Position numbers and translations under genes: made by a program. A DNA stretch of 64,000 nt from Phytophthora hibernalis (taxonomy: Eukaryota; Oomycota; Peronosporomycetes; Peronosporales; Peronosporaceae). Below the pieces are notes generated by a model. It saw only the letters and a program-made list of their open reading frames with translations. It did not search any database and had not been told where the DNA came from. The stretch spans positions 124,001 to 188,000 of the forward strand of contig JAAKBF010000343.1 of the NCBI GenBank assembly GCA_012656075.1, given 5' to 3'. This document shows, piece after piece, positions 43,695 to 53,611 of the stretch; positions within the stretch are counted from its first letter, which is position 1; each line of letters opens with the position of its first letter.

Positions 43695-44146
43695 TTACTT
43701 GGAGCTCATTGACACAAGACCAGCGACGATAAGTGCCGTGACCACGACACCGAACGTAACCAACAGAGCCTTGTAGACGAAATGCCACTTGCTGGGATTC
43801 TTCGCGACTTCTTGCGCAACGCTCTCCGTGACTTTGACAATCTTTGCCTCGTCCACCTTGTTCAATTTACCCGCCGCATCCACCTTCACGATTGCCTTTT
43901 GCCAGTTAATGTCCATTGTGTCGAGATTTTCAACTGTCCCACTTTCAACTTGTCGGAAAGCCCTTTCCAACTGTTTTTAGCGGCCCCGACTTTGCCTGCA
44001 CCACGGAAGGCTCTCACCGCTTTCACCTTTGGGAGCGCATTCTTCCAAAGATCTTCGATTGCAGTAATTTTGACGGCACTGGAGAGGTCAAGGCAGCCCA
44101 CCGCAAAGAAAGCTACCACCAGGATCAGGAAGTAGCCGAAGCGCAT
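43695..44146 (-). CDS. Secreted protein with C-terminal membrane anchor, one frameshift
   Basis: The ATG at 44,146 starts MRFGYFLILVVAFFAVGC, a signal peptide. A basic helical region follows (LWKNALPKVKAVRAFRGAGK). At a run of five A near 43,985 the frame changes. The original frame stops after 86 codons at 43,886; the alternative frame stays open to 43,695 and encodes an amphipathic Lys/Glu-rich stretch (DEAKIVKVTESVAQEVAKNP) and a hydrophobic segment (YKALLVTFGVVVTALIVAGL) near the end. Total length would be about 150 residues. No RxLR or EER is present. It could be a small secreted or membrane-anchored effector-like protein; the family is unknown to me. Confidence 0.55.
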
Positions 44147-44936
44147 TGAGGAGGACGAAGGGAACTGGTGGGTAGGCTCTTGGGTGCTCGGACGCTGATT
44201 CGAAAGTGAAAGCTGAGTGTTCGTGAGAGTATCGGTATTCTCCGTGGCCGTCTGGTCCATTCCTCTGGAAATGTTCATCATGAAATCCGATACATGTACC
44301 ATAATACTTCGAAGTACGTTTACGCCCCAATTACATTTACCGTATACATATACAGTATCCTTCTTACTGATCCCGAATGAACTCAAGTATACTGATCGGT
44401 CTTCCATCAGCACGTGAGAACTTGTACTGTATCTACATGTATCAATAGAGATCCCACGCCCATCATCACGATTCATATTATGTATCGTGATGATGTATAT
44501 TATACGTTTCCCGGTTTACTTACGTTTTTGGCTATAATACGATCCTTTCATTGCTTGACCGATGTACGAGACCCATACGCACTCTTTCTAAGTAATTTTC
44601 TTCAATACTTCGAAGTAGTTGTCTTTGTCGACAATGACTGACAATTTGTAAATGTCCGTCATTAAAGTCTGCCAGCATTGTCCCCATTAAAAGCTTAGTA
44701 GAAAATAATACTCCAATAAGTTCTCTGCAGTTTTCGCTCGGCTAGGTAGTTCTCTACGCCCGTGATGCTGAACGCATCGTGCGCAATGAACTGCTCGTTC
44801 AACGCAGACATATGCATTGGCCTGAACGACATCGTGGTGCTTGTGGTTTCCTAGGATAACGACGAATCGTCTTGTCTTGGTGATACAGATGAACATGGTT
44901 ATAACAAAGCAGTGAAGCATTATATCCTATCCAGAA

Positions 44937-45155
44937 CTACTTTGTCTGTAGCATCGTCACCATGTACTCGTAGGATTCTTTTACCGCTCGCGATATACCC
45001 AGGAAATAATGCTCGGGGTGGCGATGCAGGGGTTGCACCGATTCTAACTTCGCGGTCTTCGTCGTATCGGCAGTTGCAATTTTGGACAATGCCGCGTCGG
45101 CGCTTGCTAGGAGGGTGGCAAAAGTCACGAGCAAAACCCACAACAACAGACGCAT
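44937..45155 (-). CDS. Small secreted protein; RxLR-like RILR in shifted frame
   Basis: The ATG at 45,155 gives a 72-residue protein: signal peptide MRLLLWVLLVTFATLLASADA, then a Thr/Ala/Lys-rich stretch and a short end (KESYEYMVTMLQTK). This resembles the N-terminus of Phytophthora RxLR effectors. In the neighbouring frame of the same DNA (about 44,990-44,920) the peptide SGKRILRVHGDDATDKVVLD appears, with RILR about 60 residues from the start, where an RxLR is expected, followed by acidic residues. A one-base shift upstream would join the two. It is probably a broken or truncated RxLR gene. TACATGTA sites lie in the intergenic flank (44,291). Confidence 0.45.
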   Translation of the reverse strand: MRLLLWVLLVTFATLLASADAALSKIATADTTKTAKLESVQPLHRHPEHYFLGISRAVKESYEYMVTMLQTK

Positions 45156-45249
45156 GGATATGGTAATTGAGGGCAAGTTGATCGAGGTTGGGGTGGGGGA
45201 GCCGATTATGCAATGATCCAATGCGGCATCGGCGATATGTTCTCGCCTT

Positions 45250-47490
45250 AGGCTAAGGAGCGTATTGATTTAGACGAGCAGGTACCTCGAAGGAGGGTGA
45301 AATGCAGAGTCTGAGGGGCGAACTCATCCCAGGAATGCGATATTAACGGAGTCAACACTTTTTGATTGTTCATGGAGTGTCCGACAATAAAATGTCTAAG
45401 CTTACTGTACGGGTACCGATCCATAATTTCTACCCTCCTTTTTCCGAGTTGTTATTGATAGCGTAGCAGACTTGTACTTGAAGTAATAATCATTTTTGTG
45501 TATAGATTACCTTGGTCAAAACCAAATGTAGTTTGGTGTTGTTTCAGGGCCTGAAAAATCAGGCAGAGAACTTCTCTGAGGGAATGTCTACTTCGTTCCA
45601 CTGCCAGAGGCTCTTTGCGAGTTGCGATGCTTGCTTCAACAAAGAGATTATCATTCTCACCAGGACTGCTGTACTGTTAGAAACCAGTTAGAAACCATAA
45701 AAGCCCAATAATTGATTACTTCAAGTTGTATTTTAACACAACATGGTTTCTAGCCGATCGAATGCTTTGCCGACAGAAGCAAAGTGATAGTGTCAGTGGT
45801 AGTAGAGCTCCAGAGAACGTTTAGTCTTTCGAGAGAATGGGGTGAATGCCCCAGTAGCTGCTGCTTCTGTTTCTGCTCTCGTGTTTTTAGTCTTGTACTG
45901 CGCGCATGTCAACACGTTCGGGGAACCGGCAACGTCTTGCTTGTCGAAAAGAAGTCAATAAATACGACGCCGGAAAAGCCACGCTAAGCTTACGACCGAG
46001 AGCAACCGCCATCTTCACCACATCGCGCTGGTACTAAAAGCGATTCCTTCCAGCGTGTTTACGCTGGAAATTGTGTCTTGGGTAGAGGTCGATATGGCGG
46101 ACAACATACTGCCTTCTGTCAGAAATTTGCAGATGCACGGAAGCGGATGGCTGAGTCTATTGACATGGATAGCAGACGAAAAAGTCGGATGGCGCACGGA
46201 TCAGGCCAGTCATGACAGCAAACGAACTATTACATTGTAATAAGCTTATGGCTACTGCAAGGTAAGCCGCGTGCTCACTCCGTTCTAACTCGCCTCCCTA
46301 TAATATAGCAGGCAGCGACTCGGGTGTTGCTTGGATAAGGCTTGAAATCCTACTCGGGGCAGAAGATGTCGCTTGGTGCGTTAACCCTGCATGGTCATGT
46401 GACAGAGGACACCAACACTGCGACGAGGAAGTGTAATGTTGTGCAGCCTTTCCTCGACTCGATGGCGGGCGCATCGCAGTGTGTATTACATGTAATAAGT
46501 TAGTACTAATATGGATACATGTAGCGACTTTAATTGATCCCAAGGCCGGATATATCGGCTGCGCCTTTTGGACTGACATGTGAAGGAAACCTGCCCTGCA
46601 AGGTACATGTAAGGTCTCGATGTTCATGAATTAAAATCGCCTGCTCAACAGTCCCACAGAGCTTATCCTTCCCGGTTCTGGCAGTGTCGATCCGCTACAA
46701 CCTAACGCTTCCAAAGTGACCCCACGGCCACAACGCGGGACTCGCCCAAGTCTTGAAGCCCGGTCTGGATCATGGAGTTCACAACCCAGTGCAGGGTTAC
46801 TTGCGTGGCTTGTGAGGTCACATTATTGCAAAGGCAATGCCTCTACAATGGTCCCGGAAACGTTGAAGGAATCGATTTTCACGCTTCGTGTCCCTGTTTG
46901 GGACACGAGCCGTGAATTGGCTCTTTGATTCAAATTTGCGGGCGGATAAGCAAGCCAAGCGCCGATGCAATGGCTCTGGCACACGCAGGCAACCCTCCCC
47001 AATCGCTTGCACCGAATTGCATCCCGGGCCACCGAAAAGCGGAAGGTGCACTTCACCGCCTCTAAAATCGATCCACGACTTTGAAATCGGGTTCCGATAG
47101 CATGCAGCAACTCCAACTCGCCTCGACACTCGATCATGTAAAAGTTCTCTAACGAAAGTATCTGCAAGAACAACAATAGCAAGACTGAAGCTGTGCACTG
47201 AAGCCCTGGAGTGCTCACGTGCGGTGCTGAGCAGCGAAAACCCCTTGAATTTGAAAAGGCTCTTTTCGTCGGATCGTCCCTACGTCAGTGTGTTGGAATG
47301 ATGTCACCATTGTAACGGCTAATGACTTGGTCTCAGTATACCGTAGACTGAAGTTGCTCCGGCTGTGTCGCGCTCTACCGCTCGCCACAGAAGCCGGGAT
47401 TTGCAAGCGCGTTGCAGACTGTGCACGCGCCGGCCGGACGACTGACCAAAGCGTGAGATTTCCACGCTCGCCACAATCGAATCCCGTCCA
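45250..47490. other. Long intergenic stretch with two perfect hairpins
   Basis: No convincing gene is present. A 9-bp stem, 4-base loop hairpin (TTCCAGCGT/ACGCTGGAA) lies at 46,048-46,069, and an 8-bp stem, 5-base loop hairpin (CGTGTCCC/GGGACACG) at 46,887-46,907. TACATGTA occurs at 46,487, 46,516 and 46,604. Open frames here are short and low in similarity between strands. Positions 45,780-46,240 could be LTR-derived, but no partner is visible. Confidence 0.45.
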
Positions 47491-47533
47491 CGGGCTCACT
47501 CTCTCTGTAGCAAATAGTTGAGAACCGGTAGAA

Positions 47534-48341
47534 ATGAGTGCAGGAGCTATCATCGGGATCATCGTGGGCGTGCTCGTGGTGCTGGGCGTCGGCGGCTTCT
47601 TCGCGTACCGCTACATGGGGGCCAAGGCTCAGGACGACGAGAAGCAGTTCATGCAGGACTACCCGGTCACCAAAGTGGGGGACAACCATCAGAGCTCCGA
47701 AGTCAATACGCAGAACACCCCACCGAGTACGACTTCACCACGCTGGACGCGCCGTCCACCAAGGCCACGCCGGACCCGTTGGCGTCGTCCATCGCCATGC
47801 TACACGCTGTACCGGGAAGTTCCCCAGTCCGTCACAGGAACCAGTGCGGTACAACTTCGACCCTGCTCAGTCCACTGTGAACGGTGCTGCTCCTTCCACA
47901 TCGCCTTTCAACCGTAAGGACGCTGTGCAGGCTTCACGTCCCAGTAACAGCAATTTCGAAGCTCATTCAATGGAGTTCAACGACGCACCCGGCAGCTATG
48001 CCGAGTCGTACACTGAGTCGTACGCGGGTTCGTTCGCTGGTTCCATGGCTGGTTCGTATGCCAACTCGTTCTCGGGCACGTACAACGGCCAAGGCGTACT
48101 CAACTCGTTCGACGGTAGTGTCGACGACTTCGGACGTGATACCGTGGGCACCACCGTGTCCGAGGCCCTCGAACGTCAGAGCGAGATGCCCGCGGGTGAA
48201 CAGGACTCGCACTGGATGGACGAGATGCGCGGGACCAACGACAGCTACGCCATGCTCGAGTCCGGATCATTCGACCGCACGTCGGCGCTCTCGCGCTTCT
48301 CCACGGAATCGGACCTTAACGGCCGCCCCACGCAGACCTAA
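47534..48341 (+). CDS. Single-pass membrane protein with Ser/Ala/Gly repeat tail
   Basis: The ATG at 47,534 starts MSAGAIIGIIVGVLVVLGVG plus GFFAYRYMG, one N-terminal transmembrane helix with a short outside end and basic inner flank. A hydrophilic region follows with the phrases QFMQDYPVTKVGDNHQSSEV, EYDFTTLDAPSTKATPDPLA and QEPVRYNFDPAQSTVNGAAP. Next is a 4-8 residue Ser/Tyr/Ala/Gly repeat (ESYAGSFAGSMAGSYANSFS) and an acidic tail ending FSTESDLNGRPTQT. The coding sequence uses three frames in turn, with shifts near 47,715 and 47,815, both in C or G runs, so they may be assembly errors. A GCTCACTCTCTCT initiator-like word lies 40 bases upstream. Function unknown; it opens the conserved block. 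Confidence 0.65.
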
Positions 48342-48600
48342 GCCAGGAGGAAGAGAGGTGTATCTATAGTAACTGGTTAGGACAGGTGGCGAACACGAAC
48401 GCTCCTAAATGCAGCACAAGTTTTGAATGCCGAAAGGTATCAGCTCGAGTTTTTGTTGACGAGTCCTTCATGACAGGCTGTCAGTGACAGCAATGGATAC
48501 CAAAGTTCATACGCTAATGATCATGCAAGGTATGTATTTCGTCCAAGAGAAGTCTCAGTCGGTCCTGTACATCTGGAGCTTCTATTTGCTTGCCAACAGC

Positions 48601-50020
48601 TTATCGACGAGTCGGGCCGCCACGCTTCGGAGCTGGGAAGTGCAGCGGGACGGAAAGCACCGCGCGGTAGATCTGCTTCTTGGACGCCAGCGACGAGGCT
48701 CCACCGTAGATTGCAGAGTCGGCCTTCGCCTTGTCGACGATGCAGCCCAGTTGGCGAGCGTACGCTTGAATATTGTTGGAAGGACGCTTGAGATCGGACG
48801 CAATCTCCGTCAGGTCCAACGTGAAACCGTTCACAGTCAACGCCACCACGATAAGGTACAGCGTGAGCTTGTCCTTCATGGTCTTGGACTGAAAGTACGT
48901 CGGGTATCCGTTGTTGCCCTCGCTAATGTCGGTGAACATCTTCAAGAAGTGGCGCACAATCACGAGCGGGATGCCCTTCTCCTCGCTGAAGTCGGCCGCC
49001 GACTTGCGCAGAGGGAAGCGCGAGTTGTGGAAGTCCATCATGTAGGCAATGTACACCACGAGGCACATCTTGTTGACGTCGTACGGCGCAGGCAGTGACA
49101 GCATCAGTCTCGTGGGCAGCGCTGCCAGGTTCAAGGTAGCTGCGTACTCAGCCACACTCGTCGACTGCAGCGCCTCAATCACCTCTTCGGCCATGATGGT
49201 CAGCGAGTCCATGACCGAGTTGTCCATAACTACACAGCCAAGAACCAATTCACAACCATCAGTAAACTGTTCACCTCTCCAAAACCACAACAGCTCAGGA
49301 ACTTACACTTGTTGAGGTCGTACACACGATCAGGTGTAGGTGCATCAATATCGCAGGGTGGCAGCAGAGCGTTGCGCGTGACCGCGAGAGCCGCAGATTC
49401 CTTGGTGTAGCTTCCATCCTGCGCACGCTCTTCTTCAAGCTTGCGTTTGGCCGCCGTGACCTTCTTCTTGAGCGTCTTCGTGACGGAAGCTGCTCCACTG
49501 ATGTGTTCGAGGTCCACGACGTTCTCCTCGCGGTTCTTCTGCATGCGCTTGCTCTTCTTGCTACCAAAGACCTCAACCAGGTCGCGTCTCTTGTCCATGA
49601 AGCTCTTGCCTTCTCCGCGGTTGTCGTCCACGTTCTCGGATGAGTTCTTGATGGCTTGCTGCATCACGTACAGCTGCTCCACGTTGCACAGTCGCACCTC
49701 CTTGGTGCGTTTATCATACACACCCACTGCATAATTGGAGAAGTCGTGGCTCGAGCCCAAGTAGCCGAAGTTTGCACCTTGGTACGCCACTTTCTCGGAG
49801 CTGGCCACCACCAGTCGCTGCTTCTTGCTCGGGTTCTCGAACACTTCAAAGGCCAAATCCTGACGCTGGTTAACGGGCGGCGGTCCATTACGGAACGTAG
49901 CTGTTTACAATAAAACCAGATAAATATTACAATTGCAATAAGAATTTTAATGGGAAACTGCGCACCCACGACGGGCGCGGCGGTGTCGAACGCTTCCTGG
50001 TGTTGCAGATGCACCTTCAT
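48601..50020 (-). CDS. RPA49: RNA polymerase I subunit RPA49-like (POLR1E)
   Basis: This is a subunit of nucleolar RNA polymerase I, forming a heterodimer with RPA34-type partners that aids initiation and elongation on ribosomal DNA. The model has three exons: 50,020-49,966, 49,900-49,307 and 49,229-48,601, with introns of 65 bp (GTGCGC...CAG) and 77 bp (GTAAGT...TAG). It totals 425 residues, the usual A49 size. Exon 1 starts MKVHLQHQEAFDTAAPVV. The N-terminal dimerisation part reads DLAFEVFENPSKKQRLVVAS and SNYAVGVYDKRTKEVRLCNV. A linker reads FGSKKSKRMQKNREENVVDL. The C-terminal tandem winged-helix part includes LPTRLMLSLPAPYDVNKMCL, KLTLYLIVVALTVNGFTLDL and DLKRPSNNIQAYARQLGC. The start codon lies 159 bp from CAPZB on the other strand. 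Confidence 0.85.
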
Positions 50021-50138
50021 GGCTCAATTGTCAATTAGTGGCCGCTCTTCCAGCCAAATGATAGTCTCTCTCATTGGATGAAACTCAACCTCTTCTTACT
50101 GGATAAAAACAGCTCCAATTTCAACCAATAATAGATTT

Positions 50139-50160
50139 TCATTTGTACAATTTGAGATCA
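50139..50160 (+). promoter_or_regulatory. Oomycete initiator/FPR-like core promoter of CAPZB
   Basis: TCATTTGTACAATTTGAG fits the oomycete core promoter (initiator TCAYTY followed by the flanking promoter region CAWTTT). It lies about 40 bases before the CAPZB ATG, in the 159-bp gap shared with the divergent RPA49 gene. Confidence 0.55.
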
Positions 50161-50179
50161 GATTCACATCAGGGAGAAA

Positions 50180-51012
50180 ATGGCCGACATGACGGCGAGT
50201 CTGAACCTCATGCGCCGTATGCCACCGGGGGAGGTGGAGACGGACGTGTACAACCTAACGCGTCTAGCTCCTTCCATTGCGGATGAGCTGTACCAGCGCG
50301 TGGACCAGCCGCTGCAAGTTGCTGTAGACCCTGCTAATGGCCGCAAGTACCTCCTGTGCGACTACAACCGCGACGGAGACGCATACCGTTCCCCATGGAC
50401 CAATAAATACGACCCTCCAACTGTCGAAGGGGAAGGGTTCTTTCCTTCCGAGAATCTACGTGAACTTGAAGTGCAGGCCAATGAGATCTTCGACTCGTAC
50501 AGGGAACTGTACTACCAAGGGGTATATCGTCCGTCTACATGTGGGACTTGGAGCCGGGCTTTGCTGCCTGTTTCTTGGTGAAGAAGGACGTCCTGGACCA
50601 ACGATTCGTGGAAAAGGGATCCTGGAACTCTATTCATGTTATTGAGGTGCAGGAAGGCAGCGACGTGCTGGATAAAGGGACCAAGAAGGCCACGTACCGT
50701 CTCACGACGTCTGTGTTGCTTGCTATGAAGGTGAACCGTCCCGAATTGGGTGATTTGACACTGGATGGCACCCTCACGAGACAGGCGGAACGCACCATGG
50801 AGTTCGAAGACCAGTTCGCCCACGTGTCCAATATGGGCCGCATGGTCGAGGACATGGAGATCGAGATGCGCTCCAGTCTTGATGGACTGTACATCTCCAA
50901 GACCCGCGAGGTGATTAATGGCATGCGCAAATTGCAACAAGGACCCGCGATGGCTAACCCGTTTGTCGGGGAACTGGCTGGAGCTGTGCTCAAGCGCGGA
51001 CAGCAGGAGTAA
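50180..51012 (+). CDS. CAPZB: F-actin-capping protein subunit beta (single-base frameshift)
   Basis: CapZ beta pairs with the alpha subunit to cap actin filament barbed ends. The frame starts at the ATG at 50,180 with MADMTASLNLMRRMPPGEVE, then KYLLCDYNRDGDAYRSPWTN and YDPPTVEGEGFFPSENLREL. At a run of four G (50,519-50,522) the frame shifts; one more G would restore the expected reading into VYMWDLEPGFAACFLVKKDV. The second frame continues IHVIEVQEGSDVLDKGTKKA, MEFEDQFAHVSNMGRMVEDM and ISKTREVINGMRKLQQG, ending at 51,012. The total would be 277 residues, the normal length for the family. Because the gene is essential and otherwise well conserved, the shift is more likely an assembly error than real decay. 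No introns are seen. Confidence 0.9.
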
Positions 51013-51403
51013 AAATGCAAGAATGGAAATACTGCTGAAAAGAGTCGTTGCGGTGAGGACTTGGGTGATATGTTTGATTTTCCCAATCTCATGTCAGCTA
51101 GAGGTATGAGTTTTACGTTTAGCTTGTGCGGCAGATTTCTTACAAAGTACGAGTGCAAATGTCCTTAATGTAGTGGGCCAAGCTTTTGCCCGGCCAGGTT
51201 AGGATTACCGGTACGTGAACTTGCAAGCAAAGTGAACTGTAACATTGCAGATCATGGTACAGTAAGCACTGCATTCAAAAGTCGTTCTGCCGAGCGCACA
51301 AAGTGTGGCGCCATTTGGAACAGAAAGGAATTTAAGAAAGCGAAAGCGTGATCTCACGAAGTCAAATTGAAGAGAAAAGATAGGTTTGTGGTCACCTCAA
51401 TGG

Positions 51404-52330
51404 CTACTGGCGCTGCCTCATTTGCAGTTGACATCGACCGTTTTCGTCGGGGTCGCAGTTGCCTAGGAGGTCTTGAATAATCCACTGGGTGACCACGTCA
51501 CCATCAATATCGCCATCACCACTGTTATCATCGCCGCCAGCACCATATTCGTCCCAGATACCATCTCGTTGCCCCTCTCGTTCAGCATGAACCTGCCCCT
51601 CCATTTCTCGTACATGTTAAAACTCATCTAGCATTTGTTCCATTTCATCAAAGAGATTTACTGTCACGGGGTCGTTGAATTCATCAGGAAGATCAGCGTC
51701 AAGAGGAAGCCCCAACAATCGATGAGCGTCAAACGCCACAACAGCGTTCCTGTCGATCGGTGCCACGTCCATGCGTGGGGTTTCAAACTCACCATCCACA
51801 ATCGAGTCCAAACGATACTCACGAACTTCAAGGCTTGGGCTAATATGCACGCAGAGAACATACGCAACACCTGGATATCGTCGCCACACATTTGTCTTGA
51901 TGTTCAAACTCAGACCGTCATTGTCAGTTCCCCAGGTTTGATTTACACCAACCTCCACTTTCAGAGTCTGGAACTCATCCCTGCCAAATTCACGCGGCCT
52001 CATTGCTTCAACTAACTGGTAACTCGGACTGAAGCCAAAATCGGGTTTCATGGTCCCCAACATAGCAACTTCGTCAGTCAAGGCATTCAAATGCGTTAAG
52101 TGGGAACTTCCTCGGTCGCGGAGATGTGCTTCTCCGGTGACGGTTGCATTCATAATCGCACGGGTAATTTCCAGAACTGCCGTACCGTGAAGTGCACCCG
52201 GCAACTCGACGATAAAAATCGATCCATTGCTCCACATTAGCTTCGACAGCGACAGAATTTCCTCTTCAAACTCCAAGTACCGTCTCCAGTCATCTCGAGA
52301 CGCAGCACAAAGCACAAATGGCCTTCCTTC
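51404..52330 (-). pseudogene. Family X protein, copy 3 (longest open frame)
   Basis: The main frame, 52,315-51,617, encodes about 232 residues: FVLCAASRDDWRRYLEFEEE, GSIFIVELPGALHGTAVLEI, LTDEVAMLGTMKPDFGFSPS, TLKVEVGVNQTWGTDNDGLS, WRRYPGVAYVLCVHISPSLE, YRLDSIVDGEFETPRMDVAP and VAFDAHRLLGLPLDADLPDE. An in-frame TAA after MEQMLDEF separates an acidic Gly/Asp tail (ERE..DEYGAGGDDNSGDGDI) that continues to 51,404. The N-terminal 40 residues are in another frame (ATG near 52,393). The pattern of Lys-Pro-Asp, then Val-Glu-Val, then Lys...Trp..Tyr-Pro-Gly-Val with beta strands resembles Uma2/PD-(D/E)XK nuclease-like proteins; this is my inference. It sits between CAPZB and the SWSAP1-like gene. Confidence 0.6.
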
Positions 52331-52501
52331 AACAAGACAATTTTTGACTTCCTACCAGTTGAGACTCTGATTGCAGCATTGATCCTATGCACCACCATCA
52401 CTTCTCAAATGCACAAAATACCCTGTCCGAGTTGAAGTGTAGCCAAGTTGAAGTGTAGCCATTTCACCCACTTGTTGCCTTTCTGACCATCACTCTGCAA
52501 A

Positions 52502-53433
52502 ATGCCGCGCCTCGAGGACTTCTTCACGCACGGAGACGGCGTCGAGTTCTGTGCGGACTCCAGAGCCCCGGAAGACACGAAAGCCAGCGGTCCAGAGGCT
52601 TCTGCAGGGCGAGAGGGGGCGTCTTGTTCCTGCATGGGCCCAGACACGCGGGCCAGACGTCGCTTCTGCTGCAGTTCGGCTTCACGCAGGTGCACAAGGG
52701 AAAGAACGTCGTGCTCGTCATTTGCGGTGACGTCGGCGCGTCTCAGCAGCCTGCAGCGTCGCAGATTGTGCCGCTCACTGCGTGTGCCAAGTGTCGACTG
52801 CCGGTGCAGACTGGAGAGGACCATAGTGCATGGAGTCGCATCCACATCAAGTAGGGGAGCAGATCTTTTAGCAGGATTTAGAGTAGTTTTGGTGGAGATT
52901 TAAGTATTATATTGGCTGTGTGCAGATACCTTCGTAACTGGACGGAGCTACAGCATTTCCTGTGCTCGCTGCACGTGGTGGATAAGGAGACGTCGGTGCT
53001 GCTAATCGACGGGTTTGAGAACTTCTTCGCGGATCAGAGGTACGGTGGAAGGTTGTGTTCGTGGTTGGAACTGATATTTTGTGTTTTCTGTCGTAGTATG
53101 GGCAATGTGTACCAGACGCTGGCGTATTTGCTGGAAGCGCAGGACTATATGAAGATGGCGACTGGTTTTGGAGTTGCAGTGTTGGTGGGGAATACGGATG
53201 CGTTTCTGCTTCGAGATCGGCCGCTGTTGAGGCGATGGTGCAGGTTCTTGGAGATCGTGCCTGACCACGAAAAAACTGATGAGTTTACGCTGTGTGAAGA
53301 GGTTGAAAATGCTGCTGATGTCGGTAGAGATGTGGCACGAACGCAAGTGCGCTACGAGTTTTTGCTTCCAGTTGACGAAGAGGGCGGAAACTTCCAGCTT
53401 CTGCACGTTCAAACGCGTTCGGACTCCGAGTAA
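52502..53433 (+). CDS. SWSAP1-like RecA-fold ATPase
   Basis: The model has three exons: 52,502-52,850, 52,926-53,039 and 53,097-53,433, with introns of 75 and 57 bp. It begins MPRLEDFFTHGDGVEFCADS. A run of five G at 52,615 appears one base short; after it the frame reads VLFLHGPRHAGQTSLLLQFG, an atypical Walker A, and KGKNVVLVICGDV. Exon 2 gives YLRNWTELQHFLCSLHVVDK and ETSVLLIDGFENFFADQ (Walker B-like LLIDGF). Exon 3 gives MGNVYQTLAYLLEAQDYMKM and GFGVAVLVGNTDAFLLRDRP, ending QLLHVQTRSDSE. Size (about 265 residues) and layout resemble SWSAP1, the ZSWIM7 partner in homologous recombination. It could instead be another small RAD51-like paralogue. A broken inverted copy lies at 61.5-62.0 kb. 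Confidence 0.6.
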
Positions 53434-53611
53434 TGCACGATGCGTTATGTTTGTTGACTCTCGTTCTTTTCTGTCTATGATCGGCGTATCCTGGTAGCGA
53501 TGCGGGGCTGTGTGAGATTTCTACGTTAATTGTTTGACGTTTACTCGCTGTCATGAGTTCCTCGGCGCTATCCTTACGTTTTTCTAACTATCGGTGTGCG
53601 TGCATCACTTA
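53434..53611. other. Short convergent intergenic gap
   Basis: This is the 3' gap between the SWSAP1-like gene (plus) and the eIF4G-like gene (minus), 178 bp. No motif was noticed. Confidence 0.5.

Noticed and set aside
46298..46627. Minus-strand 109-codon open frame
   Set aside because: No ATG-led homologous sequence, no domain, and composition like the surrounding non-coding DNA.
47375..47689. Open frames antisense to the membrane-protein start
   Set aside because: They are shadows of the plus-strand gene; the TM helix and oomycete-like initiator support the plus strand.
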